Shown: positions 48,501 to 57,148 of the stretch, in pieces | Position numbering within the stretch: the stretch's first letter is position 1 | Layout: each line of letters begins with the position of its first letter | Assembly (NCBI GenBank): GCA_039720395.1 | Contig: CM077833.1 | Location: 12,337,133-12,401,132 of the forward strand | Length of the DNA: 64,000 nucleotides | Direction: 5' to 3' | DNA from: Liquidambar formosana | Taxonomy: Eukaryota; Streptophyta; Magnoliopsida; Saxifragales; Altingiaceae | The notes under the pieces: generated by a model | Told to the model about the DNA's origin: nothing | What the model saw: only the letters and a program-made list of their open reading frames with translations | Database searches by the model: none | Translations under genes and position numbers: made by a program

Positions 48501-51078
48501 ATAGTATCACATGGCTCCAAACCCAAAAGAGATCTCATACCAAATCTGAGTACTTATAGCCTGAAACTAAAACTAAGTATATACTGTAAATGCCAAAATG
48601 AATGTACATCAATAACTACGGGAAATGTAATACCTCGCAGTGCTTGTTCGACTGAGCTGTTTGGTTCTCCTCTTAACGATGATAGGTTTACCACTATAAT
48701 AAAAACCAGTCAAATCAAGTGCTTCACTTGCAACGGCACCCAAAACTGCCAAAACATTGGCAGACTTGCTTTGGAAACAACAAACAAACAGAACAGTTAG
48801 CTTAAAGGAAAAAAAAACGAAGATCATTGCATGACTAGCATTACATGCTTACGTCTTGGCAAACTTGTGAAAGTCCCAATGAATAAATTTAAGATGGTTT
48901 TCTTCTGTGAGAATTTGATTTAAGTATCCAACTGCATTTGCAAACTCACGCCTTAGCATCATTTCTCGGGGCCTTTTCTCCACAGTCTGCAATTGAACAA
49001 CTAAATCAGCTCCAGGAAAACAAATAATTTACAAAATTAAAGTAGAAGAGTACATAGCGAATAGCTGAACACATACAACTTGAGTAAATAAAAAGATTGA
49101 AAAGATAAAAAGAAGGTATTTTCTTATGGTGCCTTTTCTATATACAATATATAAGAAGTACTCAAAGATTTAGTCTTAATATTAATATAAATAGATACCA
49201 CTTCTTTAAACCATAAAATTCAGAATATTAGAAGGGAAAAAAAAAACGAGATAAAATATAGACAAATAAAAACAAAGATGAATGAGAGGGCCATCTTTGG
49301 TTGGAAACTTGAGAGTAAAACGCACTTCAAAAAGTATATTTCCATAATCACTCTGCAAAAGACCAGCAAAATAGAGTAGTCAGACACAGTAGTAGGGCTG
49401 AAAAATTAGCTGAGTCACTCAAGTTTGGCTTGCAAAAAGTTCATCAAATCTTGTTTCATTGCATATTTTAGACGAGCTTGAGTTTGAATATTGAGCTCGT
49501 TATTTGTACGAGCTGATATCAATCAATCAAAGACTTCACTCAAAAAATCTCGGTAACTGTGGTTATTGTGTAATAAAATAAATCCCAAGGGTATTGTAAA
49601 CTGGTCAACTTGTAAATTTAGGGTAATTTTGATGAAAGTCATACTTTTTGCTTACATTCGAAGTCTGACACAAAGCTCTTGCAGGACCTGCACTACATCA
49701 GAAATTAATTTCACTTAAATATTATTTGTATTGAAAGACTTTCATAATTATTGTACTTTTTTCTGAATAAGTTATTTCTTAATTGTATGACCACCAAGAA
49801 ATGAATGACTAGTGTATGTGTGGATAAGAATTGTTTTCCAAAACTGGTAATGAGAACCTTGCTCTGGGACTCCTCAAGCATTGGCATCCTGATTCCAGCT
49901 GAGCTCAAACATCACTCATGGTCAACCGAGCTGAACATGAGCACCACTAATACTCAGCTCAGCTTGGCTCATTTACACCTCTACATGGAAAATATGTGTA
50001 TATATATAAACACACATATATATCACACATGAAAGACCAAAGACTAAAGGAACATGATACAAAGACATTCCATTTTGATTGAATATCCAAGCACAATCAG
50101 GTCACTACTTTCTGTTCATATGCTGAAGAATATACTGTAATAGTAATCTCAAGCTTTCTGCAATCTAACAGAATGTATGATATAATATCCCATCGATTTA
50201 GTTCGTACTTATTTGAAAACAAAAGGTGCTTGTTCTCCAATAGATGTATATTCATAATACATTCCGAATCTAATGATGATTTAGACCAAGTAAACAATCA
50301 AAGCAAATTAGAAACAATGCAGCAGGGAAAGCACCATATAAAAGAACTCCCATTAGCAGAAAAAAAAAAAAAAAAAAAAAAAAAAAAGAAGAAGAAAAGT
50401 TACTAGAAGTTGTGCATTACTAACTGAAACAACAAAATGCAATACATATTCACATCAATATCAGCCAGTCTTGCTAAGTCTAATTTGAAAATAATAAATC
50501 ATCCAAAAGAGATCCCAAACATGAATAACTTAATTGAATCCAACACGAGAACTTACCAAATTCCAACATCAAAAACACTATATGAATGTAAAAGAATTAA
50601 AATAACCTAAAAAACAAACAGAATTATATCTTAATGCTAGGCAGCCATTAAGAATGATTAGAAACTAAACCTTGATCAGATTAAGCACAATAATTGGATT
50701 GCCATATCTCTTTGCCAGATCTTCAAAATGCAATTTGGTTGCCTGGTATGTAGGATCATATCTCTGCACTGACTCAAACAGGAAACAAGAATCACAAGCT
50801 TCACTACAAGAAGTTATAAATAATGCAAATGGGATTCAATACAAGACTTAGAAACAAAATAATTAAAATGGAATAATTTGACATTCTCACATATTATATC
50901 AGGTTTGGGACTAAATCTTGAAGCTTCTTGAGACCAGAAAAGGGGGATTGAACCCCGCATCTGCACAACAGAACTCATTTTTCCCCTGCATGACCCAGCT
51001 TCTTCATCAAGCACTATTTGTTCTGTTTCAACGTCGTTTGCAACCCATCCACGATCATTAACTCCCCTTTTCAAGTAA
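23759..51078 (-). CDS. SAC-domain phosphoinositide phosphatase (SAC2-5/FIG4-like), C-terminal 644 aa
   Basis: Minus-strand join of 51078-50891, 50768-50671, 48986-48853, 48768-48634, 41684-41300, 41135-41014, 40734-40624, 40274-40062, 39203-39012, 25374-25263 and 24004-23759. All splice sites are GT-AG and every phase agrees. The product carries the SAC catalytic motif CIDCLDRT (CX5R-T), the preceding RTN, and family blocks such as [39 protein letters not shown] and [15 protein letters not shown]. The C-terminal tail with [14 protein letters not shown] is typical of plant SAC2-SAC5. Those enzymes act at the tonoplast and dephosphorylate PI(3,5)P2 (family knowledge). Relatives are about 800 aa, so roughly 180 N-terminal residues lie right of base 64000. 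Introns of 13.6, 6.9 and over 12.9 kb are filled with transposons. No frameshift or stop is seen, so the gene looks functional. Confidence -1.
24728..25143. mobile_element. Foldback MITE with about 130-bp terminal inverted repeats
   Basis: Starts GGCTATTTCCACCACATAAA and ends with its inverse (TTTATGTGGTGGCAATAGCC). The match extends with few gaps through CACTAGAAAACATCATT near the centre. No clear TSD. Long TIRs without coding suggest a Mutator-like or foldback MITE. It lies in the last intron of the SAC gene. Confidence -1.
25263..25374 (-). CDS. SAC phosphatase gene, penultimate exon
   Basis: 112 bp, acceptor TTTCAAG, donor CAG|GTAACA. It encodes [20 protein letters not shown] and ends HYAELCQ. 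It stands alone at the end of a 13.6-kb intron and was identified by family match and phase. Confidence -1.
25480..26123. mobile_element. hAT-like MITE (CATGGACTTAAATATC ends), TSD AGTAAGAG
   Basis: 644 bp with terminal inverted repeat CATGGACTTAAATATC / GATATTTAAGTCCTTG. A perfect 8-bp duplication AGTAAGAG lies at 25472-25479 and 26124-26131; 8 bp is the hAT hallmark. The interior is dense in GATATATC-type repeats and has no ORF of note. A second, inverted copy begins at 55325. Confidence -1.
26173..26195 (+). repeat. (GA)n microsatellite
   Basis: Perfect AG/GA run in the 13.6-kb SAC intron. Confidence -1.
26196..27953. other. Intronic sequence, unclassified
   Basis: Part of the 13.6-kb SAC intron. 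It holds a G run of 25 (26913-26937) after GA repeats and a pyrimidine/poly(T) tract (27390-27427). No coding domain was recognised. Bases 26350-26640 are C-rich and probably a worn repeat. Confidence -1.
27968..31544 (-). mobile_element. LINE (non-LTR retrotransposon) with 14-bp TSD
   Basis: 3577 bp flanked by AGGCCAACATGATG at 27954-27967 and 31545-31558. Poly(T) at the left end marks the 3' tail on the minus strand. It carries endonuclease, RT and a C-terminal zf-RVT-like region, but no ORF1, so it was 5'-truncated at insertion or shortly before. Confidence -1.
28100..31540 (-). pseudogene. LINE ORF2 (endonuclease and reverse transcriptase), broken
   Basis: From right to left the minus strand reads: AP-endonuclease-like start ([22 protein letters not shown]), then CLGGDFNV; a spacer with [22 protein letters not shown] with [38 protein letters not shown] and the active site [10 protein letters not shown] (near 29480-29510); and a C-terminal Trp/Cys-rich region ending near 28100. 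At least six frame breaks or stops. No RNase H follows. Confidence -1.
31559..32849. other. Intronic sequence with 43-bp tandem repeat
   Basis: Holds a 43-bp direct duplication (TCTTGTCGAGAGC..., starts at 31946 and 31989). The right part (32700-32849) is probably the start of a plus-strand LINE ORF1 remnant continued after the hAT-like insertion. Confidence -1.
31946..32037 (+). repeat. 43-bp tandem repeat, about two copies
   Basis: tcttgtcgagagcattttg recurs exactly 43 bp apart and the intervening bases match. Confidence -1.
32850..34191. mobile_element. hAT-like element A (CATGGTTCGAAGTCTC ends), TSD CTAGACAT
   Basis: 1342 bp. The left end CATGGTTCGAAGTCTC is mirrored at the right end (GAGACTTTGAACCATG). 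A perfect 8-bp duplication CTAGACAT flanks it (32842-32849, 34192-34199). The interior is rich in GTCTCG/CGAGAC motifs near both ends and AT-rich in the middle. No transposase domain was recognised, so it is non-autonomous. Confidence -1.
34200..37000 (+). pseudogene. LINE ORF1 remnant interrupted by hAT-like element B
   Basis: Plus-strand text before the insertion (34388-34634) reads [14 protein letters not shown] and [11 protein letters not shown]. Text after it (36213-36640) reads [23 protein letters not shown] and [14 protein letters not shown] in shifting frames. This resembles the N-terminal and DUF4283-like parts of plant LINE ORF1. Both parts are broken. The assignment is moderately sure. 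Confidence -1.
34635..36212. mobile_element. hAT-like element B (CATAGTTCAAAGTCTC ends), TSD ATTTAGAG
   Basis: 1578 bp. Left end CATAGTTCAAAGTCTCGG, right end CCAAGACTTTAAACCATG. Perfect 8-bp duplication ATTTAGAG at 34627-34634 and 36213-36220. Same family as element A, from which it is only 443 bp away. Shared subterminal text includes GAGACGCGACGGGTTGGG-like and TTTATGCATGAAAAAA. No transposase seen. Confidence -1.
37222..38508. mobile_element. TRIM retroelement array, head-to-head, TSD CTGGT
   Basis: Direct units start TGTTGGAAATATACC at 37222, 37426, 37629 and 37832 (203-204 bp spacing). Each has a short LTR (about 110-120 bp), a TGGTATCAGAGC-like tRNA-Met primer site, a short non-coding interior and a purine tract before the next LTR. 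Near 37982 the array turns around. Inverted units follow, ending TTTCCAACA at 38102, about 38306 and 38508. CTGGT flanks the whole at 37217-37221 and 38509-38513. No coding capacity. Confidence -1.
38514..39011. other. Intronic AT-rich sequence with AAGCTTGA-rich repeat
   Basis: 38740-38945 carries repeated CAAGCTxxx/AGCTTGA words, like the degenerate MITE at 49393-49983. Ends were not resolved. Confidence -1.
39012..39203 (-). CDS. SAC phosphatase gene, exon
   Basis: 192 bp, acceptor CTTGCAG, donor AG|GTATTT. It encodes [19 protein letters not shown] and ends NEEDIFQR. The following intron is 13.6 kb. Confidence -1.
39937..39988 (+). repeat. G run and (GA)n microsatellite in SAC intron
   Basis: A 13-base G run is followed by a perfect GA run, in the 858-bp intron of the SAC gene. 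Confidence -1.
40062..40274 (-). CDS. SAC phosphatase gene, exon
   Basis: 213 bp, acceptor TTTGCAG, donor GC|GTAATT. It encodes [38 protein letters not shown] and [14 protein letters not shown], the post-catalytic region of plant SAC2-5 proteins. Confidence -1.
40624..40734 (-). CDS. SAC phosphatase gene, exon
   Basis: 111 bp, acceptor TTATCAG, donor AG|GTAAAA. It encodes [18 protein letters not shown] and [17 protein letters not shown], a conserved plant SAC block. Confidence -1.
41014..41135 (-). CDS. SAC phosphatase gene, exon
   Basis: 122 bp, acceptor GTATCAG, donor CT|GTACTT. It encodes [19 protein letters not shown] and [17 protein letters not shown], the end of the SAC core. Confidence -1.
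41300..41684 (-). CDS. SAC phosphatase gene, catalytic exon
   Basis: 385 bp, acceptor TCTTGCAG, donor ACT|GTACG. After a Ser/Asn-rich variable stretch it carries [20 protein letters not shown]. The catalytic CX5RT maps to 41480-41503, with the nucleophilic Cys codon at 41501-41503. It ends [14 protein letters not shown]. No catalytic residue is lost. Confidence -1.
41685..42829. other. SAC intron, AT-rich with simple repeats
   Basis: Holds poly(A)/poly(T) tracts, a G run (42248-42264) and GA repeats (42541-42570). Nothing coding was seen. Confidence -1.
42830..43215 (-). pseudogene. LINE reverse-transcriptase fragment
   Basis: The minus strand reads [19 protein letters not shown], then [20 protein letters not shown]. 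This matches the RT palm of a common plant LINE lineage (family form LHQGSALSPYLF...FADDIVLVDETR). The catalytic FADD is decayed to FLDN and a stop follows at about 42894. It belongs to a different LINE lineage from its right-hand neighbour. Confidence -1.
43257..45566 (-). mobile_element. 5'-truncated LINE
   Basis: Poly(T) at 43257-43263 marks the 3' tail on the minus strand. Next comes a zf-RVT-like region (43400-44230), then RT text to about 45540. The right end meets the TGCG start of the solo LTR at 45567, which may have split it. No TSD was found for the LINE. Confidence -1.
44758..45540 (-). pseudogene. LINE reverse transcriptase, broken
   Basis: Minus strand, right to left: [71 protein letters not shown], and [15 protein letters not shown] in place of the active-site FADDTLIF. 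Several frame changes occur, and the catalytic Asp pair is not intact (VGDT). Confidence -1.
45567..47297 (+). mobile_element. Solo LTR, TGTAACGACCC-type, TSD ATCTT
   Basis: 1731 bp, begins TGCGATGACCC, ends TTTCAGCATGACA. Flanked by ATCTT at 45562-45566 and 47298-47302. It shares with the LTR at 2351-4421 the block TACTGCGGTCCCA (repeated here three times in 46465-46620), a GAGGTAGG(A/G)GCATTTTC splice-like block and GTCGATAACTT...GGACCATGCCGGATTTTCT. Contains (GA)n at 45901-45921. Confidence -1.
47303..48633. other. SAC intron remainder
   Basis: AT-rich with a poly(A) tract (47686-47704) and (GT)n (47755-47776). No element or exon was recognised. Confidence -1.
48634..48768 (-). CDS. SAC phosphatase gene, exon
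   Basis: 135 bp, acceptor TCCAAAG, donor AG|GTATTA. It encodes [19 protein letters not shown], then [18 protein letters not shown]. An 84-bp intron precedes it and a 6.9-kb intron follows. Confidence -1.
48853..48986 (-). CDS. SAC phosphatase gene, exon
   Basis: 134 bp, acceptor AATTGCAG, donor AC|GTAAGC. It encodes [20 protein letters not shown] through [11 protein letters not shown], part of the SAC core. Confidence -1.
49393..49983. mobile_element. Degenerate hAT-type MITE (TAGGGGTGTAAA-like ends)
   Basis: Left end TAGGGCTGAAAAATTAGCTGAG, and the right end inverted reads TAGAGGTGTAAATGAGCCAAG. The subterminal regions repeat GAGCTxAG/CTCAGCT words. This fits a well-known plant MITE type with AGCTCGGCTCGTTTACACCCCTA ends. 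No TSD could be confirmed. Confidence -1.
50360..50387 (+). repeat. Poly(A) tract in SAC intron
   Basis: About 28 consecutive A followed by GAAGAAGAAA. No TSD or retroposon body was recognised before it. Confidence -1.
50671..50768 (-). CDS. SAC phosphatase gene, exon
   Basis: 98 bp, acceptor GAGTCAG, donor AAG|GTTTAG. It encodes [18 protein letters not shown] and ends [10 protein letters not shown] in phase 0. A 122-bp intron separates it from the preceding exon. Confidence -1.
50891..51078 (-). CDS. SAC phosphatase gene, first visible exon
   Basis: Acceptor GATTGCAG at the right end, donor AT|GTGAGA at the left. The first base completes a codon from an exon outside the window (expected Arg). 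It encodes [20 protein letters not shown] and [16 protein letters not shown], conserved SAC-core blocks. Confidence -1.
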
Positions 51079-51184
51079 CTGCAATCCATGGAGACCAACA
51101 AAATCGTGAAACCATAGACATGCAATTATCACAAACTTTCCTACAATATAAAATAAAAAATTCTCTGTATTTTGACATCAATTA

Positions 51185-51494
51185 GGGCCATTTTGGTTTA
51201 ACAATTCGAAATTAAACAATTCAAGAAATTTTACATAGGTTTGAAGGCATAAATCTATCACCTTGAATTAGAATATTTTAAAATTTTGTAGTTATTAACT
51301 TATTACCATAGTTGATGTTGTAGAGTCAATTTTAAGGAATTCATGAAATACCACTATTTTGAATTACCACTCTTATTTGTGATGATAACTATCATTTTGT
51401 TGAATTTGTTAATTCAAGATGATGGAGTGTGCCTTCAATACTATGCAAAATTTCTTGAATTATTTAATTTCAAAATGGACAACCAAACAAGCCC
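51185..51494. mobile_element. PIF/Harbinger-like (Tourist) MITE, TSD TTA
   Basis: 310 bp. Left end GGGCCATTTTGGTTTAAC, right end inverted GGGCTTGTTTGGTTGTCC. The inverted match extends through AAATTAAACAATTCAAGAAATTTT-like text (over 60 bp). TTA lies at both sides (51182-51184, 51495-51497), the Harbinger target duplication. Non-coding. Confidence -1.
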
Positions 51495-51645
51495 TTAGCG
51501 TTCGTGATTATTCAAATATTCCACAACATGAAATTATAATTATAAAAGAAAAATGGCATTTGACATAAAGATTAAATATTTTTTTCAGTTGCTGTCATAA
51601 ACAAAACTAACGAAATCATATGTAAGGTTGCAACAACAATCAGCC

Positions 51646-51650
<5 letters not shown>

Positions 51651-51688
<38 letters not shown>
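51651..51688 (+). repeat. (TC)n microsatellite
   Basis: Perfect 38-bp TC run in the first visible SAC intron. Confidence -1.
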
Positions 51689-51690
<2 letters not shown>

Positions 51691-52778
51691 CACTGCCAAT
51701 GATGACAAAAAGCCAAGGGAACCAATGGCTGATAAAATTGAACGTGGCCCAAGCACTCACCTAAGCAGCAAGAAGTTGCACAGGGAGCTGACTAGAAAAA
51801 TAACTAAATCATCCTTAAGTTATTGAGTTATTCTACTTCATTCAAATTTTCAAATTCCGTACACTTTTCATTGAAAGAAAAATTTAACACTACTGGAAGA
51901 CTACAATTGAATTCTTAGAATTCCTCTAAGTCTCCAATTTCAATATATAAAAAATAAAATCAATCACCAACAAACAAAATAAATTCCTCCAGAACTTAGC
52001 ACGTTAAAATAAAATAAAATAAATAAATAAATAAACATCATAGCATGCACCCCATAGGCAGTAACAACTTCTTGAAAATATAATCAATTCCTAGCACTTT
52101 AGATGACTATGAAAAGGCCAAAAACAAACCAAAACTCAATATTTATATAATACAATGTTCAAGGCTGCCATATGGCAACATCTAAGGACAATTACCTTTT
52201 CAAGCCTCTTGAACAACGCAATTTGCAATGGTTCCAGCACAATTTGCAATTTGCACTTTTTTCAAAACATTACACATGTTGTCAATACAATGGGTGGTTA
52301 TTGATGGTTAAGATGTGAGGAGGCTTATAAATAGGCAACCCAAGGAGATGCCAATCCAAGGGTTCCCAAAAGTGCACCCTGTAAAAAGCTATTGAAGCGG
52401 TAACTTGAAGAACACCGATAACAGGAAAGAGAGTGGTTAAGAATTGGGAAGAGGCACATACATTGACAATCCTGGGCTAAGCCAAAATTGCATCCAGTGG
52501 GAAGCTCTTGATTTTGAACCTTTTGTAGCGGGCAGTATAAAGCCTTAGAATGCGTCTGTATGTATAAATATTTTCTCTTTTTAACTTTTTAGTTAATTGC
52601 TGATTATCTTTTGTGATTGCATGCTTTGATAAATAGATAAGGTTGGTAAGTTGTTCTGATTAAAAAACATTGTAAATAAAGTGCTTTTAAATAACAATTT
52701 GATTACTCTTAATTTTTAATGTAAATTTTATAATGTTTGTTATAAGTATTCTTATATTATTATTTTTTATTAAATATT

Positions 52779-52807
52779 TTCCCATGCATCGCACAGGTTC
52801 ACCACTA
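52779..52807 (+). mobile_element. Possible Helitron 3' terminus
   Basis: CCCATGCATCGCACAGG, a weak stem-loop, stands about 11 bases before CTAG|T, as in Helitron 3' ends. The matching 5' TC end was not identified, so this is tentative. Confidence -1.
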
Positions 52808-52998
52808 GTTCAACTAATAATAACAGACAATAAATTAAACTAACAGATAAATAAAAAGCAACACCAAACAAATAAAGAATAACAGAGATAACATAACAAA
52901 AATTACTTTATTACCAATCCCAAACTTAAGTTCCACATCTAAACCAAATTAACAGCAACTTTTAAAAATATATAAATATATTTCTGCAAAACAGAAAA

Positions 52999-53402
52999 TG
53001 TTGGAAACCAGGGTGTTCCAACCCCAGGAACTCTATATGACCAGAATATATATACACACATGCACAAGCTACTACAAGCTTGTATTAGCTTGTATTAGTT
53101 GTAATAGTTTGTATTAGCTTCTATTAACTTATGGGCTAAGTTAGTTAACTAGTTAGAGATATTTTGGTCCATTAAAACCTTTAATCCCTATATAACGGCT
53201 GTTATTAGTTACTGATATTAGATTTTCCAGAATAATCTGGATTGTAATTTTTGTAGAGAGCTAAGAGCACTTCTTCTCTTTGAAATCAAATTTTCTCTTC
53301 TTTTTTTTCTCTCCCTCTCTTCTATTCTCGCTTTCTTACTAGTTTCCTTGTTTTTTTTTTTCTTTTTTTTTTTTTCTTTTTTTTTTGTGTAAAAGCTCAT
53401 CA
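52999..53402 (+). mobile_element. LTR with primer-binding site (5' end of an LTR retroelement)
   Basis: Begins TGTTGGAAACCAGG, ends GCTCATCA. It is followed at once by TTTGGTATCAGAGAC, a tRNA-Met-type primer site. It holds a TATATAA-like box (53191-53199) and a long pyrimidine tract. No second LTR is seen. The following 53418-55324, minus the hAT-like copy, may be its leader and interior, with no domain recognised. Confidence -1.
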
Positions 53403-53490
53403 TTTGGTATCAGAGACCTAACATTTGAACATGTGCTCTGTTTTCCTCTATGCTGAGTTGAGATTTGAGATGATGATCTCTTGCCCCAGC

Positions 53491-54552
53491 CATGGTCATA
53501 GACACTATCACGTATCAGTCACGGTCATCACAGGCACGACCATCTCATCACGTCTCAGGTGAGACACAACATTGTGTATGTAAGAAGGCTCCAACAAATC
53601 TGGGAAAATCATGAAAATATTAGAAAAGCATAAAACCAGCGAAACAGATAATCTATGTTAGATAAAATGGTTAAAAGCCAAAACAGGTCGCAACGCACTG
53701 TGTAAGTAGAAAGAAACTCAATATTTACATCTCAAAAATTTAAGGAAAAAGTGAATTAAAAGCAAGTTCTCAGCCAAGAACTTGTCTCTTTTTATTTCTT
53801 CCATTTCTTAGAACCCCAAAAACAAGCTAAGTAGAAATTTTTTATTTAAATATATAATTTTAATATGACAACATAAAAAATGAAGAAAAAAATATGAATT
53901 AAAACAATGTTCTGTCTAGAACTTGTATCTTGTGATTTCTTCCAATTTTTAAAACCAGGAAAAAAAAATAGCTTTAATAACTAAACAAGGTTATTTATAA
54001 GGGAACGAGGGGGACCTAATAAGTAATAATGTTTTCTCTAGTTCTCTCTTGAAGAGTCTAAGGAACCTCACATCCTCACCTCATCTAGTCACCAAGTTCC
54101 ACTGCTCCAATTAAGCCTAACACTAACAGTCCAGACTCAAGACTTCAAAGACACTCTCCGATGACGAACTATGCCACAAATAACGACCACCACTCCACCG
54201 CCGACTTGCAACCAGCACTAGGACTCCATCGACACACCACTCTAGGAGGTAAGTTCTCAGATCAATGGCTCCATAACTCTTTTTCTTATAAAATTATTGA
54301 GTTTCTCCCTAGTTCTGACTCCCTACTCTCTTCTTCTAACCTATTGGAGTTGGGGGTTTGTGCTTTTGGAAAGCAACAACACTGCAACAGAGAACGAAGA
54401 GCAATAATGCTGCATTTTTCACATGGTTTCACCTGCCATTTTCTCGTCACGATATACAACGGTGAGATCTTAGCATTCCAGCTGTGCCGAGAAAATGGCA
54501 AGACAACCTTGTAACATCCTCACGTCTTGTCTCAGAAGGCTTTGAGACCATG
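53491..54552. mobile_element. hAT-like element C, diverged copy
   Basis: Starts CATGGTCATAGACACTATCACG and ends GGCTTTGAGACCATG. Subterminal text (CACGTCTCAGGTGAGACACAAC) matches the layout of elements A and B. The 8 bases on each side do not match, so the TSD is lost or the ends are shifted. Confidence -1.
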
Positions 54553-55938
54553 ACATCACAGTTTCAAGTGTGATTTTGAACGATTTCAACACCCCTAGGG
54601 TTTGCTAGGAGTGCTCACAACACCATTAGCAGTGGTTGAAGACTTCTGTTGTAGCAGTCAAAGCCAATTTTCATGAGTGAAGCTCCACTAGAACCTAGTT
54701 TTTGGATCAAAATTATCCTAGGGTTTGGTCAAAGCTTCAAATTACAGCAATAGGAAAAGCCTTTGTGATATGTTCTAAAGTGATTATAGCTGGTATAGCT
54801 TCAATTTCTAACTTTGTTTGAGTTCAGCACCAGATCAAACTCCTACAACACCATTCAACCTAGAGTTTCTCAATTTAGTGGTCTATGCACAGTCGAAGCT
54901 TCTTTGGCCTCAGGGTTTCAATTGAAAGTCAAAGGAGTTCACTTGAAGGATTACTTCTCTATCTTACAATGATCAAAGCCTTGCCTAGGGCCTAGGCTTG
55001 ATCGAATGCTGTTCTGTGCTAGTCTACTCCTGTGCTTGCAGTTTAGCTTCAATTGAAGCTTTGTTTGGGCTCGAAATTAAAGTTTGAAGATTCGATTGTA
55101 GTTACGAGTCCTTCCTTGGCCTGATCAAAGCCTGTAATTGCAGTAAAGTTCAAATCAAAACTTCTTTCTTATACAACAGTGAATTTTGAAGGTGTATCAT
55201 TAGTCACAACTCTGATTCGAGGATGCTAGGGCTCGAAATTGAGTCATAGTGCTGATCAAGATCTAAGATTGAAGTTGCACTAGAATTCTGTGCAAAATTT
55301 GCAGTTCGAGGATCAAATCTCAGTCAAGGACTTAAGTATCGGTATCAATGTATATATCGAGGGTCCAAAAACACGGATATATCGAAAATATCAATATCAA
55401 TGTAGAGATATAATAGATATTATTAGTTAAACACAGATATTTTTATTGAAATTCTAAAAAATAATGATATAGACTCTAATAAACAATTTAGGCTCAAAAG
55501 ATTGTAATTTAAATGTGTATAATACAAGTATGTGTTGTATAGGGTATGAGTAAATATATGATACAAAGTTATACAAATTTAAATGTATATAAAATAAGTA
55601 TGTGTTAGTTACATGGTTTAAAGTCTCGATCTCGGTCATCATCACGTTTCAATCTCGGTCATCTCAGTCATGTTTCGGGCAAGACGTAACATTACGCATT
55701 AACAAATGTTTTAAAAAATTCAAAAAAAATTATAGAATAATCAGAAAACATAGGAAAATCATATTGGAACCATTAAATAAGCAAAACAAATAACTTGGGA
55801 CACAAAATATGGTCAAAAATATCAAAACAAGCCTTACAGCAAAATTAAAAATACACTAAGTCTATAATTAGGTTTTGGATACCTTAAATAATACTCCCTC
55901 CATCCCACAAAGATAGGCCGAGTTTGACAAAACACGCA

Positions 55939-56152
55939 TATTAGAGTTATTAAGCTATTATTTTGTTATTCCTTTATTTACTTAAGGGTAGTTTTGTACT
56001 ATGTTCTCTCTCATATATATAAATAATATGTTAGAGGTGAAGGGTCAATCACACACCCTAAACCTTTTACATTTCTTCTTCTTCTTCTCTCCCTTCTCTC
56101 TTTCTCTCCTCTCTCTTGTATCTAACCTTAACCCTAATTTACAAACCTAACT
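55939..56152 (+). repeat. Copia 5' LTR
   Basis: 214 bp, starts TATTAGAGTTATTAAG, ends AAACCTAACT. It carries CATATATATAAATAATATG, a TATA-like promoter region, and a TC-rich 3' part. Confidence -1.
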
Positions 56153-57148
56153 CGGTATCAGAGCAAAATAATCAACCTTGGCATGATAAATTTGAAGACA
56201 GAGAAGAAGAACACAGCATGAGAACAAGGACAGCCCTACTGACATCATCAAGTAGATGTTGACGTCAGCAGGGTGAGTTGCCCCTCAGAATCTGGTCGAC
56301 TCACCTAGGAGAATTTTCTGGTGGAGTTTTATTGCAATCCAAGATCGTTTGGTATGGTTTTTAAATTTTTCTTCTATTTTTCAGATTTTGGTGCGATATT
56401 TTTGAAACCCTAGTTTTTTGGATTTTGGCTCAAATCTATTGCTTGGGGTAGTGTCCTTGGGTGCCGATTAGGTGATCCTTGTCGATTTTTGATGTGGTTT
56501 TGACCTTTGGACAGATGTTATTTGATTTTTAGTGTGATTATAAGGACGGCAGCTTGGCTCATAATGTTGTGAACCTCTTGTGGTTTTGGTGTGAAGGCTG
56601 TAGCCTTCTTTTGATCTGATTTGTTGAGTGTAAAGGTTGGATTTGAAGATTGGTTGTTTGTGAACGCTGTTTTTTTATCTGATTTGGTGTTTTTCAAGGC
56701 TGTTTGTGTCCCCTAAACTCTGTTTGTTGCTCTTCTTGTGGTCTGAAGGCTGATATTGTTCCTTGGACCAATTTAAGGATTTGTTTGGTATTTTTAAACT
56801 TGGTTTTGTTGCTTGCACCTTGTTTTGAAGGTGGAAGAAGAGAAATCCAGTACTAAGCCTGAAGGAAAACTCCCTGGATTTTAATGTTAACAATGATTTG
56901 CCTAAATCTATCACTTCGAAAAAGTTGAATGGTCTGAATTACACGGCTTGGGCACATGAAGTTAGAGTTATTTACGTGCAATCCTCCTAGTGCTAGTGAT
57001 CCCACTTATTAAGATTGCATTTGTGAGGACTCTACTGTTGTGGGATTGTTATGGCATAGTATAGATCCCGATATTGCTACCATAGTTGAATTTTGTGATT
57101 CCTCCAAAAAAATTTGGGACTCCATTGCATATTCATTTTCTCATTAGA

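Noticed and set aside
51761..51791. A 31-bp minus-strand stretch with AG before and GTGAGT after, looking like a micro-exon of the SAC gene
   Set aside because: Its translation does not match the SAC block expected before [10 protein letters not shown], and 31 bp would break the phase required by the next exon.
53483..54560. TSD for hAT-like element C
   Set aside because: The flanking octamers GCCCCAGC and ACATCACA do not match, so no TSD is claimed.
56154..56164. tRNA gene fragments at GGTATCAGAGC sites
   Set aside because: These are primer-binding sites complementary to initiator tRNA, next to LTRs; no cloverleaf is present.
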